Under the pieces are notes generated by a model. The model searched no databases and was not told the DNA's origin. It saw only the letters and a list, made by a program, of their open reading frames with translations. Positions 36,901-50,113 of a stretch of DNA of 64,000 nt are shown piece after piece. The number at the start of each line of letters is the position of its first letter. Within the stretch, counting starts at the first letter, position 1. Source of the DNA: Neelides folsomi. Its lineage: Eukaryota > Arthropoda > Collembola > Neelipleona > Neelidae. The stretch is taken from positions 62,001-126,000 of the forward strand of contig JAQGBZ010000151.1 of NCBI GenBank assembly GCA_034687125.1. The letters are read 5' to 3'. Position numbers and translations under genes: made by a program.

Positions 36901-38716
36901 CATACTTAAATGCATGAAATGACTTGGCTTTTCCTATTCCCCCAACATCCAAGAGTTCCAAGACTTAAGAGACTCAAGACGAAGGAACGAATGTGAGAAT
37001 GTGAGTTTTAAGGATGTGAGTTGGGAGGTTGGAAAATGCAGCGGAGTCTCCGCTACTTCATTTCGTGCGAGACATCGTTGGGGAGGGCTTGTTTTCCCTC
37101 TCCTCTCATCAGAGTCAGTCAGAGGACGAATCTTACTCCAATTCCACTCACGACAACATTTTAAAATTGAGACTCCTTCAGTCTCCTTCAGTCTTCAATT
37201 GTTTTAGAGGAGTCCTACACCATTCATAAGTTGAACTCTACTATCCCTTGAGTTCTACAAGGGAAGTCTGTCGGGGTGAAGCTTTCAAAAAAGTGTCATG
37301 TGTGCTTTCTTCCCTTTGCTCAAATTGGACATGTTGGGTTCTTGAAGCTCTCTCAATTCTTTCCAAAGATTCTAACTCAACGCCGTTAGTGGAGAACAAC
37401 AATTGTGTTTTTTCTTTTTGTAAAATGAAAGATATATCTTAAAGATATAAAAGAAATTAATTGTATGTGTGGAGAATCAACGTTGTTGGTTTTCATGCTG
37501 ATTGCTCTTGGGGTAAATTAAGTTCACCACCAAGATTTTATTTTTTGACAAACTCTCTCACACCATTGGGGGTTTGTTCTTATTGTTTATGGTTTAAAGT
37601 AAATCGTGTGGTTTTGTGGTCGAACAATTTAAATCTTTAAACTTAACTTAAATGTTTAAATCATATAGAGCAATAGTTACAAAATTTCCCAAATTTTCAA
37701 CTACTTATACTTTATATCAAGTACAACAAATATATAATATAATACATAATAAGAAACATTTAGATTCAATATTAGGAAGTTAAAAAATACAATAAACATT
37801 TAAGTTTCACTCACAGTGATTTAAATCCAAGTGTCAAACGATTGTTTGTTGAGCTTTTGTGACCGGATAATAAAAATCAAGATTTAATTCCTTGAATGCA
37901 CAAACCCAGTTTGAGAGTGTTTAGAAGGAATAAAGATTTGCTTCGACTTTGCAGTCAACATGAAATGGAAAGTGCCATGGAATAAAATGGATTAAGAGGA
38001 TGAGAATGATTACAAATAAAAAACAAGAATGTCAATAGGCGCAAACAATCAGAATTGATATTGAAGAACTTGGAATTCCCAACTTTCAATTTATATCCCG
38101 CTTCTCTTTAATTTCATTTTGTGTGGTGCGGGGAATCTTGACATTTGACATTACAAATCTCCAACTTGGAGTCGACAAAACGAGTGAGGAAAAAAACGTT
38201 GATTATATCCAAGTGCTCCACACTATACTTTGAACCTATCTCCCTTAAGCCAATACCTATACAGGTGAAGTTATCTGCAGTCTATGAGTTCCCTATCGCT
38301 ATCTTTCATTGACCACATCAGGTCCATTCAATTTACATTAAAATAAAGGATCAGCTTGTTGGGGAGTCTTATCAAAGAATCGAAGATCAAGGAATGGAAA
38401 GATGAATAAAATTCTCATTCACACTGAGCGAATATTGAAATCAAACAGCTTCTGATCATTTTGCTTCACATACTGAAACATCTAAACCAATGTTCGCTGC
38501 TGTAGATTTAACTCGTTTTTCCTATATAACTATCAAAGTTATCTGAAGAAAAATTTGTATTGTTTTATATTGTTGTGAAGCAAGTAAGTGAATTAAGTGG
38601 TTGTCCCACACTGTGCAGCCCAAAGAGCTAAAGTGGTTAATTTGACCAAAGTGAGTGTGAGATGGAAAAACAATGAAAACAAATTGCGTTTTTAGATAAC
38701 AAAATCCTCATAAAGG
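30901..38716. other. Intergenic region with alternating composition
   Basis: No frame here is splice-bounded or family-like. Blocks of higher GC (about 31.2-31.7, 33.8-34.0, 35.5-35.7 and 37.0-37.4 kb) alternate with AT-rich stretches. They may be regulatory sequence or non-coding exons, but the sequence alone does not say. The last 200 bases are the likely leader of the exon at 38717; TATATAAC lies at about 38524. Confidence 0.35.
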
Positions 38717-39401
38717 ATGATGAATCCCAGAAGACTTAAGCAATTGAGCAAGAGCAAAGGAATTCAAAAGGGGATTGTGCGGGGCAGAGAAGTTCCAAAA
38801 GAAGTTAGCTGGAACGAGGAAGATTCAGTTGAAAGAGGAACAATTGCCATTCCACCTGATGGTTACTACGACCAGGATTTCAACGACAAGAATTCCTCCC
38901 CGAAGAGTCCTGAAGGCGACTCAGGAAATGGTGACGTTGAGGACGTCGACTCGGGCGGCTCAATAATGAATAAAAGCTACGAGTCAGAGAAGGATAATGA
39001 ATTCAATGAGGAATGTTCCTCAAGTGAGGAATCGAGCGAGAGTGAGAGGACAAAACTCTCAAACTCATATCGAACCTATCTCTACCGGGTGGAGAAGTTG
39101 AAAGAGACCCTTGTGAACTGGGATAAATTCCTCATGCGGAACCACATCACTCGCCCTGACTTCTTCTGCCGTCACAAGGAGAGAGAGAGTCTACAGCAGA
39201 TCGTTGACGAATTCCAAGATGTGACCCGAAGACATAGGGCAGGCCTGGTGGCAATTGGTGCGCTTCCGCCCACTCACCTCATCAGACACAAAGACCGGAA
39301 GTTCGACAGCAGGTCGTTGAGGAGCCATCGGAGGAAGACACATAAGGAAATTGCTCAGAGGAGAAGCAGAAGTCAAATTTCGAGTAGGGATTCCGGGAAT
39401 G
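38717..39401 (+). CDS. Candidate first coding exon of an unknown gene (A)
   Basis: Begins ATGATG after an in-frame TAA at 38711 and runs 228 codons to the strong donor GGGAATG|GTAAGA, phase 1. The first 115 residues are charged and disordered, with acidic and Ser-rich runs (ECSSSEESSESERTKL). The second half looks folded and helical (YRVEKLKETLVNWDKFLMRN, ESLQQIVDEFQDVTRRHRAG) and ends in a basic Arg/Ser stretch. I do not recognise the family. No partner exon is found in the window, so the rest of the gene is probably beyond the right edge. The exon at 50008 also ends in phase 1 and may be an alternative start of the same gene. Confidence 0.6.
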
Positions 39402-42400
39402 GTAAGATCATTTTACTTTTATACATTACCAACCTGTTGCTCATTTCCATTTCTTGAGCAAAGACAATACCACAATGCAATTTGATATTCATTACGCCCA
39501 AGTTCAAGTTTTTTCATTATAAACTAACTAATTCTAATAAATAATAGGAATCAAGAAACTCCGATTTATATCACTTTTAATTTTTTAACGTCTATTTAGT
39601 AGCATATTAAATCTCACGTTAATTCATGCTTTGATCCGAGCTTGGATGCATATTTTGATTGGTCTCAAATTAAAATGACTCGGAGGCTGAATCAAAATTC
39701 CATCGGGTTATTAAATCCGCTTCATTGAGTTGAAAAGGCAAAAAGTGTTAAATAGCGATAATGTTTTATGAGATTAACGTGACTTAAAGAGGAATTTTAA
39801 ATTATGATCTTCACCGTGAAAAGTATTGGAATTTTGTTTATAATAATACGCTCAATATTATACGCTTTCATCATTATTTCATCCTTTTATTGTTATTGGG
39901 TATAAAGGTGATTTACAAGGTGTCAGAAGAGTAGCGATTAAATTTCCATTATAACAAAACCGGATTTAATTCTCTTTCAATCATCTCAATTTCTCAATAT
40001 AGTATTTCTTTCTCATGACTCTACTCAAGAAATTTTTCCAATTTATTAATTTCAATAAAAAAACATTAAAAATTTTATATAGGACTATTTTTTACAATTT
40101 AACCGAATGAATTAATGAATCAACTTAAAATTTTAAAATCAAATTACAGTTTATTGTTTAATGAGGCTTAATGTTTTATCTTAAAAGTTGAGGGTAATTT
40201 AATTGGAAATTCTAAGGTTATGTTTGTTTCTCAGGATTAGGAAAAGATTGGTCACTGACGTGTTGACAAGTGGTTTCCTCTGAACTTATTTAACTTTCTG
40301 GGTAGTGCAGTGGAAGAAAAAGAATGGTCTCGATGAGAGAAACTGGAAGAAAAAGGCTCATTAAATCATGGAACTTGTCCATGACCGATCTTGTAGATTC
40401 GATGTCATTTCGCTCCAACCTCTCGCATAATAATTAGCTTCTGCGTTAATCCCCTTTTCGTCAGACCGAAACATTATATGCAGCTGAGTGAACAACACTT
40501 CTCAATTAGAATTTGACTCCTCTCAGGAATTCTCTTAATCAAGATGATGAACTAATTTAATTACTCAGCGTTAAAACTCAAACTCATTTTTATTTAGAAA
40601 CTTGTACACTTCGATATACTTCACTACAATTTATCTACCTGTATAAGAAACTGATGTAAAACTTTTATCGAAGTTGAACATTTGACATGTTTAAATTCAT
40701 TGGTGTGTAATGACTACTAATTAGTCAAGTTAATTTCCGATATTCAAACATGTGTGTTATAACTAATTTAAATGAACATTTTCTTTCTTTGGCTTGAAAT
40801 CAGGATTTATTTTATTCTTACTGAATGTGAGTTTGATTGAAATATTGTTGGATTACAGTTGGATAACCTTAAGGCTTTAGGTACTTCAAAGTTTTAATGC
40901 GATTAATTAAGAAAAGTTAGTTTGAGGTAGTAATTATATCAAGGATGTTCAAAGCGGCACTTTTTCAACAAACGACAAAAATCATTTCCAAGTTTAAGAT
41001 ACAATTGTAAGTCATGAAAGACATCGATAAAAGAACAATAGGGTGAAATTTTTATCGTTATAGAATGTCCACACGCTAGAAAATGACAGTTCCTCCTTTT
41101 CAGAAACAAAGCAAATGGTTTTCTAAGAATTCTCCTGTTTTTTGTTTAATATTATGAAAGAGTTAAAATATCGTAGGACAATTTCCATCTTTAAAGGTAT
41201 GATATATAACTTATTATACTTTAGGTAGGTAGTAATAGCTAGACATATAACTTGTACATATAATGACTTATAATGACTTATATGACAGAGGCGATACAAA
41301 ACATGCATGTAGATCACAAAGAATAAATGAGGGCTAAATTCGAGATATACCTTAAATTATTTCCAGAGAGTATTTATCAAATGCATGTTGGTTCATATTT
41401 CCAGTAAGATATCGGATTATAAGAGTTAGATGAATTTTATTTTACTAGTCGTAAGGTCTTAACATTTGCTTATTGTTTGGATAAATAATTTCACATTTTT
41501 AGGGTTTATAATTTATAATCCCAAGTCTCTCCGTGTGTGAATGAAATGGGTGAAATAAGATCTCAAACTACTCTTAGGTAGTATGTACAGATAGTATGGA
41601 AGTATTGTATTATTTACTATACCATGGGACGAAATTCATCTTGGATTTCATCCCCAACGTCCTCAAGTGACTCAGAAAACTGAGGAATGACACGGAAGAA
41701 CATTTATAAGGGAGTTGTGTGGTTTTTATAAGAAAAGAGATAATGATGTGTTACTTAAAAGGCTCCTTCTCTCTTGTCCAAAACTCGACTCACCCAGATC
41801 CCAAATCCGATTAGCCGGGGAAGTGAATTTAAGGGCCCTGGTTGAAACTCACAGGGCCGTCGGTTATTTCGTATTGATCAATCCACCTTGTCTTCTCCTC
41901 CCTTCATTCAAACACTCGCTCACCCATAAATTGAGAGATACTGTGTCTTTATATAGGGGATTTTAATTGAGATATTTAATCTCCAAAGGCATGAGACACT
42001 TTCGAGTCTCAAAGTGTCTTTATAGCCAACATGGGCGGAACCACGAGACAAAGATGGATTTCAAAAGGAAAGATCTCTCGACATTCAGAGTTCAAACTTA
42101 TTTTCTCATTAAAAGGACAACCACTCGTCTCGCTTAGAACCTCCCAAGTATTCTTGCCTATTAAGGAGTAAACTTGAGCTCTATTATTAAATATGACAAA
42201 ACAATTACATTACTGAATATAATGATTGAGAGTCTGCAAATATCTGTAGTAAATCATATGATATAATATTTATTTCAAATAAAAAGCCTTCCTTCTCAAA
42301 AGGAATTAACTGAATATTAAAAATACAATTTGATCCCATGTTGCTAAATGGCTTTCTGCATTAGTGGCATAATTTTGAATAAAAGGCATATTTGATACAA

Positions 42401-42579
42401 CCGGATAATCTGTTGTTTCAATTATTCAAATTTTTTAATACGAAAGAATGTAATGTAGGTACTACATACATTTGTTAGTTTAGAATTGCATTTATTTAGT
42501 ATAAAAAATTGAGGAAAGTAAGATATCATACACAGGTAATTATGAATTGATTGATTTACATGATTGATACAAAATTGGT
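39402..42579. other. Non-coding, probable long intron
   Basis: AT-rich, no supported frame. A ten-base direct repeat TAATGACTTA stands at 41261-41280. A GC-richer block lies at 41.6-42.1 kb, with an 83-codon frame that has no splice context or family look. Confidence 0.35.
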
Positions 42580-43145
42580 TTAATAAACATCGTTAGTTTC
42601 TTCGTAGTCGTCTCTAGCTGAACACGAACATGCACAAACATTTTGAGATGGAAAAGAAAGAGTTTCACATTGACCACCAATGTAGAGAAAAACATTTGGA
42701 TTGGGGTTCATTTGCACGCAAAATCGGAAACACGGAGATTCAGTGTCGTAAATACAGCTATCACGGAGTTTCTATCAAAAAGAATAAATTTGTTAATTAA
42801 TAATTTATGAGCTAAATCTTATTAACAATGAAATTTTAAAATTAAGGATAAATGAATAAAATTTACATCACGGCAGTCGCAAACGCAATTTCCAGAATTT
42901 ACATCACAAAAAGTAGCAGAGTAGGAAAATGCTTCTTGTTCATTGCAAGCTTCTTTGCAAATCGGATCACTTCTACTCGTACATTTACGAAGATCTCTTT
43001 CACCTTCTGCCACACGCCCACTCTGAAATCAGCAAATTCTTAATTCTTTCCCATTTTCCTCATTAATTTCACTCATTAAATAGGAACAAGGGACGAAACT
43101 CACCCACAAGAATATTAATCCCCAAATTAACCACAGTGACTTCAT
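42580..43145 (-). CDS. Secreted peptide with two CS-alpha-beta-like cysteine domains
   Basis: Three exons from the 5' end: 43104-43145, 42867-43022 and 42580-42771, all GT-AG and phase 0, giving 129 residues. The first 14 or so (MKSLWLIWGLIFLW) form a signal peptide. Each later exon carries one cysteine domain: C-x7-C-x3-C-x12-C-x6-C-x-C-x-C in exon 2 and C-x7-C-x3-C-x16-C-x10-C-x-C-x-C in exon 3. The C-x3-C followed by C-x-C pattern is that of defensin-like CS-alpha-beta folds, here with a seventh cysteine per domain. Domain 2 also has the GxC start of a gamma-core (GGQC). The mature peptide is acidic (about -8 by my count), unlike typical cationic defensins, so function is open. A 5' UTR intron is likely: ATTTTTTCAG precedes ATC-ATG, and a perfect donor CATTTG|GTAAGA lies at 43624. 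Confidence 0.82.
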
Positions 43146-43624
43146 GATCTGAAAAAATTGAAAAGTGATGAAAAAAGTTTTATAAAGTGGAGGAAGCACA
43201 AGTTTAAACTAGAAGAATTAATCAATGTCATGTGGCCGAGGAATTTAACATAATATTATTCCTCCATGTTATTATAACTCTCTGGCTCCATTGGTTAGAT
43301 AGGTCTAAAGGTCTAAACTCGATCTCTTTAACTTTTATCTGTAAGAAATGAAAATTTTGTACATGTCTGTGAGTAGTTTAAATAAGATATAAATTTTTGA
43401 ATGTATCTCTATTTGTCCCATATACAGAATCTATCTCCATTTACCTACTCTACTTTGACCATTAACAAAAGATATATATTATGTAGAGGAAAAGATATAC
43501 TGTAGGCAAATACAAATAAAATGTATGCACTCTACTATACATGTAATATTGATACCGAAGTGTTTTCTTTAAACGAGGTATAAAATAAGTAGTAAAAACA
43601 GAGTTTATAAAGATTTAATCTTAC

Positions 43625-43685
43625 CAAATGGATTAGAAAATGCACATACTCTTCTAAACTCCTTAGCCCTATTTAAATATATCAA
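43625..43685 (-). promoter_or_regulatory. Candidate 5' UTR exon and TATA-like box of the cysteine-rich peptide gene
   Basis: On the minus strand ATATTTAAAT (43671-43680) lies about 45-55 bases ahead of the donor CATTTG|GTAAGA at 43624. A transcript starting near 43645 would have a tiny first exon, then a 476-bp intron ending three bases before the ATG. A second TATAAAA at about 43178 would be only some 33 bases from the ATG, so it fits less well. Inference. Confidence 0.3.
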
Positions 43686-46600
43686 AATCTAAAAAAGTTT
43701 ACGAGTAATTTCAAATATACTTAATTGTGATTTTTTACAATTTACGTTAGTATAATTAAGTAGTACAATGAAACCGGATAAAAGTCTTAAATAAATTAAA
43801 GCTCAGAATAAGATATTAAATAAGTACATAATTTATAAACTCTAGTAGCCATATTATAAATATATCTTACACTTACATAATATGTACACAACATACATGT
43901 ATGTGCCATACGTATATAAACGAGTAGGTATTAGATTTCCTTAGTGAACATACCCTGGAAAGATAAAGATTCGCACGGATATTGATGGAAAAAAATAATT
44001 TCCCACATTAATGAACCTGGGACTGGCGAAAAGTCCTCTATACATAGAGGCCTTATGAACACAATTGTCAACATTTGAGATTAACATAAGTACACGCGAG
44101 GGAACGACATGTCTCATTAGTTTCAAGTCACTCAAGTTTAAAAGATTCCTTTTACCATTTTAGTGCTTTCATTTCCGCTCATTTACGATTTTATACTTTC
44201 CTAAGTTTCCTACTTTAATTTTCCTTTTCCCTTACAAGTCACACCTTTCAGCACCTTCAAACAATTCCATGAATTTTACATTTTCATGGTATGAAATACT
44301 CGCCATACTTTTATACAGCTTTGAAATATGTAAAATAGTTGCTGGTCTGGTCTTCCCACTCTGTTAATTTTTGTCATTCGAGTTTAATTAATTATTTATT
44401 TCATTGTGATCTTATTGCATAAGCAAACGGAAAAATAAATATACGAAAAATAATAGTGTTATACGATTTATTGCATAATTAAATATACTATAATACCTAA
44501 ATGCTACAATAAATAAGATTGTTAAATATTATTATTTTATGCTGTAATACAATAATATTTTGCAAATATTGCATGCATCTATCAGGTATTAACTATGTAT
44601 GCAATTACATAAGTATGTAACATTATAGTAAATTATTGTTAGTAAAATTGTATTGTATGTAGAACTAAATACATAATACCTATACCTAGTCAGCATAGTG
44701 GAATTGTAGAAAGAGAGACAAAGTTGTTGGACCATCAAGTTCTACACCATCTATGTCAGGGAAAAGGTTTGTTTTTCATTTGTTGTTGGTCGTTTTTTGC
44801 TACAATTCTGCCTCCTGAAGATTCCAAGCGACACCTTCGCTTGAGCCAAAGGGTTTAAACCACCTGAGTACCTGAAGAAGTCAGGAGAGTGTTCCTTCCA
44901 CCTTTGCTACCTGTCTCATCAATTTCTCATCATTTCTCTCATGGATCTTTCTACCTCTCTTGTCACAGTCTCTCTTTTGATTTTTCACTAGGTATATTAC
45001 TATTCACCTTCTTACTTTTAACTCTTTTAGTTATGCTCTTAGGTATAACTGAATAAATTTCAAGTAGGTATGTTAATTTATCGCCTCTCTTTTTATTGAC
45101 AAACCAATATCTTAGATTCAACATACATACGTCAACCGGAGGAAATCAAAGAAATTGTTTAAACAAGTACATTAAAATTATCTCGAACTAAGATATGCAG
45201 AATTTGGACCAAGTAAAATTAATTTTGAGATTAACATTAAAAAATAACGATTCACTCGCAAAGCTCCACACGTTGGTTCTTTTGGCAAATATTGATTTTT
45301 TAATAGTTTCATACATAATTATATTGTGCTTAAAGTCCAAACAACCCTAAAACAGTAATAATGACATATAAGTAAATAGTACAGAGAGAATATCCCCATA
45401 CTAATATGTATTGGTATACATCAACTTACAATTGGAGTATAATTATATCTACTCGGCATGTAATATACAACTTACTACAATTGAGACAAGATACATAAAA
45501 TAGATTTTATTGATTGACACTGGAATAATAAAATAACGTGTATGTAAAGTTAAAACAATATAAAGCAAATTGTTCTTTCTGATTTGATATTCAATGAGCC
45601 CATGTAATTCCCAAATCAATCAAGCAACTTAAAATGAACGGAATAAGCAAATAAGAATTATTTAATCAAGATTAGCAAAGTGGATCCTGTAAGAAAAGAA
45701 GCAAGGTGGGATTGACAATTCTTGTCAAAGATTGGAAAGGAGGAATATCGAAAAGTTCAAGTTTAAAGCTTAAGTTAAAAGCTCGCTCGTAAACTGAAGT
45801 TAGGACAAATGGATCGAGGCGTTGATGTATGAAGATGGCAATCAAAATGGCAAAGTCGTTGGAGGAGTCCGAACGATCCCAATCACCAATCGCCCTCCCA
45901 TTCAACTAATTCTTCCATAATTTAAATCCCCTTAAATAAAAGAGAGCAAATGTCCACAAAGGGAATAAAGAACAATGCAATTACCCCGAGTTCGCCTCTT
46001 CAAAATATTGACAGTGTAAAAGATGTCTTGAGATGTGGCCATAGGATAAGGAAAGTCTTAACCATATAAAAGTTTATATAAACTCTAAACCAACAGCCTC
46101 TTCCCAGTCTCAGGTGTTCAAGTCAATTATTGTTCTTAAATGAAGGGAGAAAAAAACGTTGGTCCCTCCAAGCCCGAAGGGAACTATTTAAAATAATAAT
46201 AAGAAACAGGGATGGTATGTATTAATAAGCTCTTCTCCCTCTCCAACCTAATGGGCACAGCCATTGAAGTACATTTTCTCTCACTCACCTTTTAATGCTA
46301 TCTTATTTCCAAAGAGCTCATCATGTGGCTAATACTCCTCCTAATCAGACCCTCAATGAGCTCAACTGATCACTGGGGAATATTATGCAGCATCTCCCGA
46401 AGTATAAAGGCGAATGGCTTATCTGCCAGCTTTACACTACTGTAATTAATGGACTTTTGTGGAGGAAAATCTGGCAGGATAATCCGAATGAATTGATATT
46501 AACCAGGAGAAAGCAATTCAAAGAGATACATACAATTTTATATACCACCAGAGGCCACAGCATTATTTTCATAAAATCCTACTAATATCTTACTTGCTTC

Positions 46601-49600
46601 CACTTTCAATTACTTAGCATTATACAATTAATAATTATAATTAAATGCAATTACTTAAATTAAGCATAAAACTAACTAGTTAAGGTAAGATATAACATAC
46701 ATACATACTAGAGTACATTGTGGTAACTATTTATATTGGTATTACGAAAGTAAATATAGTACAAATGTTAAGGTATACTACATAGGTAGGTATACACATT
46801 TCAGAATTTAATTACAAGTATGTACATGTACCATATGCACACTTGTTGAAAATGAAAATATTTATATTGTTGAATTTAGAAGCAACAAGTGGAAAAAGTC
46901 CAGAAGATTCGGAGGAGCGAGTCGAATGAGAAACAAAGGGAATTAAAGAGAGATTCCTCTGATTGCAAAGCCCTCGTTCTCTCCGCCTCTTCGTCGAGTG
47001 AATAATAAGAGTGTGTCTCATTTAAAGTCTCAACGAGCGAGCTAGTCCGTCAGCGTCTCATCTCTCTCTGATACACAGAGTTTGTATACAGAGTCGGATT
47101 ATAGATGTAGAAACTGTAGATATATTTTGTCAGTGGTTGTGTAAGATGGGAAAGAGAACAGATTCGAAATACCCTTCGTACCTTCAACAGACAGATTCAT
47201 CCCTCTCAGTCTGTTGGACGAAAAAAAGTTTAAAACTGAGAGAGAGAGAGAGGATTCCGGTTCTGGGAATTGGAATTCATCTACGAATTCTTCCCCTCCA
47301 TGCTTCTTTTAGCCACACAGCGCCCTTTTCCATTTATAAATTCATATCATTTCAGAATCATCCCAATAACTATCAAAACTCTCCCGACCACATATGGGCT
47401 CTTAATACGCAATGAGCCGTTGAGGCTGATGAAGGATGGAATAGGAGAGAGGTTAAAGACGGGCAGAGGGTTGAAATTCATTTTGATTAGGGTTCATCAA
47501 TTGATGGGCGATCAAGTGGGATGAAAAGGAGGGTTTGAGTGGGAAAAAATGTAAGTAGGTAATGAGAAGAGATGGGGGCGGTTGTTATTAAGAGAGGAAG
47601 AAATATGTGGAATGTCGAGTCCCCCACTCCCTCAGCGCTCTTTCACATCATCAATCCAGGCAGCCCACCTCACACACTCATCCGATTAATCAGTGGCAAC
47701 CGTCTAACCCTCCTTTGTTTCTCTCCCTCCCTTCGCCTTTATGTATTTTACTCATCACATCAACGTCCCTCACCAACTGAGGATGCTTCTGAGACTTCAA
47801 CATTTGAGTCTGTTCACAACATTCACATTATTTCAGCTTTTCTTCCAATATTAATGTTTGACCGTTATTATGTACTTTATTTACATACACTTTAGAAAAA
47901 ATAGACATTTGGCTCAATTAGTATTTATTATACGAGTACAAGTATATCGTATATTACATTAAATGGAAATTTTAATATTAAAAATAATTATTGTATTAAA
48001 TTAAAAAAATAGAAATGGGAAAATAGAATTTTGTTCAATTCAATAATTGACAATTTGAATTTTTGTTATTCACTTTTAAATAATAGGAATATCCGAGATT
48101 TGAATCTTGAATTTTCCAACTCCTTCCCTTTATCTTAGCCTGGAAAGGACTGAAAAGAGCTTAAGTTGATAAAATCACCAGAGTCCTTGAGTCTCTCTTC
48201 ACCAATCATCCCTCCTGTCAGCAAGTTGGAGAAGTAACGATCCAATTTACCCTGAAATAAACTGCTCTCGATTCCATTATCTTTTTATTTTCTCGTAGAT
48301 CCACTTCATCAGCTCAATTACACTTCCCTTCAGGAAAATGTAATTAATCCTTTAATTGTTGCACTTGATTGGGCCAAGTTTTCATTCATTGATTCAACAC
48401 CTGATAAGCTTCAGTTCTCCCAATAACCTGATCAAAAAGTTAAATGAATAATATTACTCAATGAATTAATTACATTACATGAATACTAATTCGAAGGCGC
48501 ATTATAGGCGTCTAAATCGCTAAATTGACTTTACTACTTGTTTTCTTTGGCAGTTGGGCGCATTAAATTGTAACGAATTGATTTCAGTTGAATTTAACAC
48601 TATTTATCTATCTCACACTTTTGTGGACCAGAACCATTAAGGAAATCTAATTGATTTATGCCTTAAATGAACCAATTAATTAATTTTTTATAACTTTCAA
48701 TATAAAAAGTTTAAAAATACATGAAATTCTTTACCGATCGACATTGTGAATAAAAAACACCATATTATAACAAATCTACCTACACCCTAGATTTGCATAA
48801 ATATTCTGTGTGATGTTATTATATTAGATAGAAGATATTGAAATCGAGTAGCAAATTCTTTTCTTTAAAATATAACACCTCGGATCCTTATATGAAGATT
48901 GAGGATTATTATAATATGCATAAGTAGCTTTACCATAATGTATGGTATATATCTGTATGTATATTTGAGTTTGCAATTCCATTCCCTCAACATGTCAAAA
49001 AAATAAAATGACTAAAGGTTCAAGATTAGTAATGAGAAAAATATTTGTTAAAATTATTAAACTATGACAGGTTCTCAAATTTAACTATTTCTTGGAAATA
49101 GTGAGAAGGTTAACAATGGTTCTTTGACTCATCCATGTACCATAGAGAAAAGTGATGTAAAATTGTGATCGAAGTAGGATCAACTGGATTCTTGACTCCA
49201 GTTGGATCTCACACCTGTCTTGTGCATTATTCAGACTCCAGCGGTCTGGGAGTCTCTATGATCCCGAGGAGGGCTGTTTTTGTTTTGGACTTGGGATTTG
49301 CCCTCAGGACTCCCAGGTCCTCTCAGCATTATTTAGAGATCTTTGGTAGTGTCGGGAGGAGAGTGCCTACTTGAGCGTACGTATTCGAGCCTGGTAGTTA
49401 AAGAACAGGTAGGTTCTCCCACCGAGACCAAAGGTAGATTTCTAATGGTAAATCCAGCCCTCGGCCCTCTTTCCTACCTCCACATTGTGAGTCCGCAGAG
49501 CCCAAGACCAAGGCCTGAGCAGGTACCGGAGTTAGTTTGGGTCAGGTGCGCGGTCCCTCCACACCTCACGCTCTTCCTCCATTTCCATTAGAATAATAAG

Positions 49601-50007
49601 AAACTGTTCCTTCGCTGTCTCGAATTGAAACTGTCTTAAGCCCAAATTCCCCTCTCCCTCTCACAATAATAGTGTTCATCAACGATCGGAAATTATTCGT
49701 TCTCTTGTGAAGTCAATTAATTACTTATTATGACTCGAGACGTTCATTTGTTCCTGTGTCTTGTTAAACTCTAATTTAACTCCCATTCAATTCCCATTGA
49801 ACGTGTGATGTACTGAACGTCAGTTCAGGTAGGATTGGATTCAGAACTCGGGGTATAAGAAGAAGTAGAATTGGGAGCAAATCTACTCCACTTTTATTAC
49901 ACTGTTGATGTAACCATCTTTTTATGATATGAAGTGGAAGTGTGACTCATTTGGTGAACTTTGAGTGTGGAAACCGGCGGAAGGACTCCTAACGTACAAC
50001 GAATGAA
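43686..50007. other. Non-coding, AT-rich with GC-richer blocks
   Basis: No supported frame. Seen here: a 14-base perfect palindrome ACATACATGTATGT at 43891-43904; a six-base-stem hairpin CAAGCG...CGCTTG at 44825-44843; (ACAT) steps at about 46690-46705; and GC-richer blocks at 45.6-46.4, 46.9-47.8 and 49.15-49.65 kb. A TATAAG at 49854 is about 150 bases ahead of the ATG at 50008. Confidence 0.35.
47238..47252. repeat. Short (GA)n microsatellite
   Basis: Seven and a half uninterrupted GA units. Confidence 0.85.
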
Positions 50008-50113
50008 ATGGCCACAATCGGCTACTCAAAAGTGTTCATTCTGGACAAGTATTTTACCGAGTGGCAGAAATTCTGGGAAACGGAGAAAAAAATCCAAGGC
50101 ATGCATATGCAAG
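50008..50113 (+). CDS. Candidate first coding exon of an unknown gene (B)
   Basis: From ATG (after an in-frame TAA at 49990) 35 codons run to the donor ATGCAAG|GTGAGG, phase 1. The peptide starts MATIGYSKVFILDKYF and goes on TEWQKFWETEKKIQ. It is aromatic and charged, with an even, helix-like pattern and protein-like codon use, so it looks like a conserved N-terminus rather than chance. I cannot name the family with confidence. Its phase equals that of the exon at 38717, so the two could be alternative first exons of one gene continuing past the window. Confidence 0.5.

Noticed and set aside
41715-41966. 83-codon plus-strand frame in a GC-richer block
   Set aside because: No start context, no family and no flanking exon. 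Likely composition.
49165-49591. Overlapping frames in a GC-rich block before exon B
   Set aside because: Good candidates for promoter or leader sequence, but no ATG frame joins a donor cleanly and the peptides resemble nothing known.
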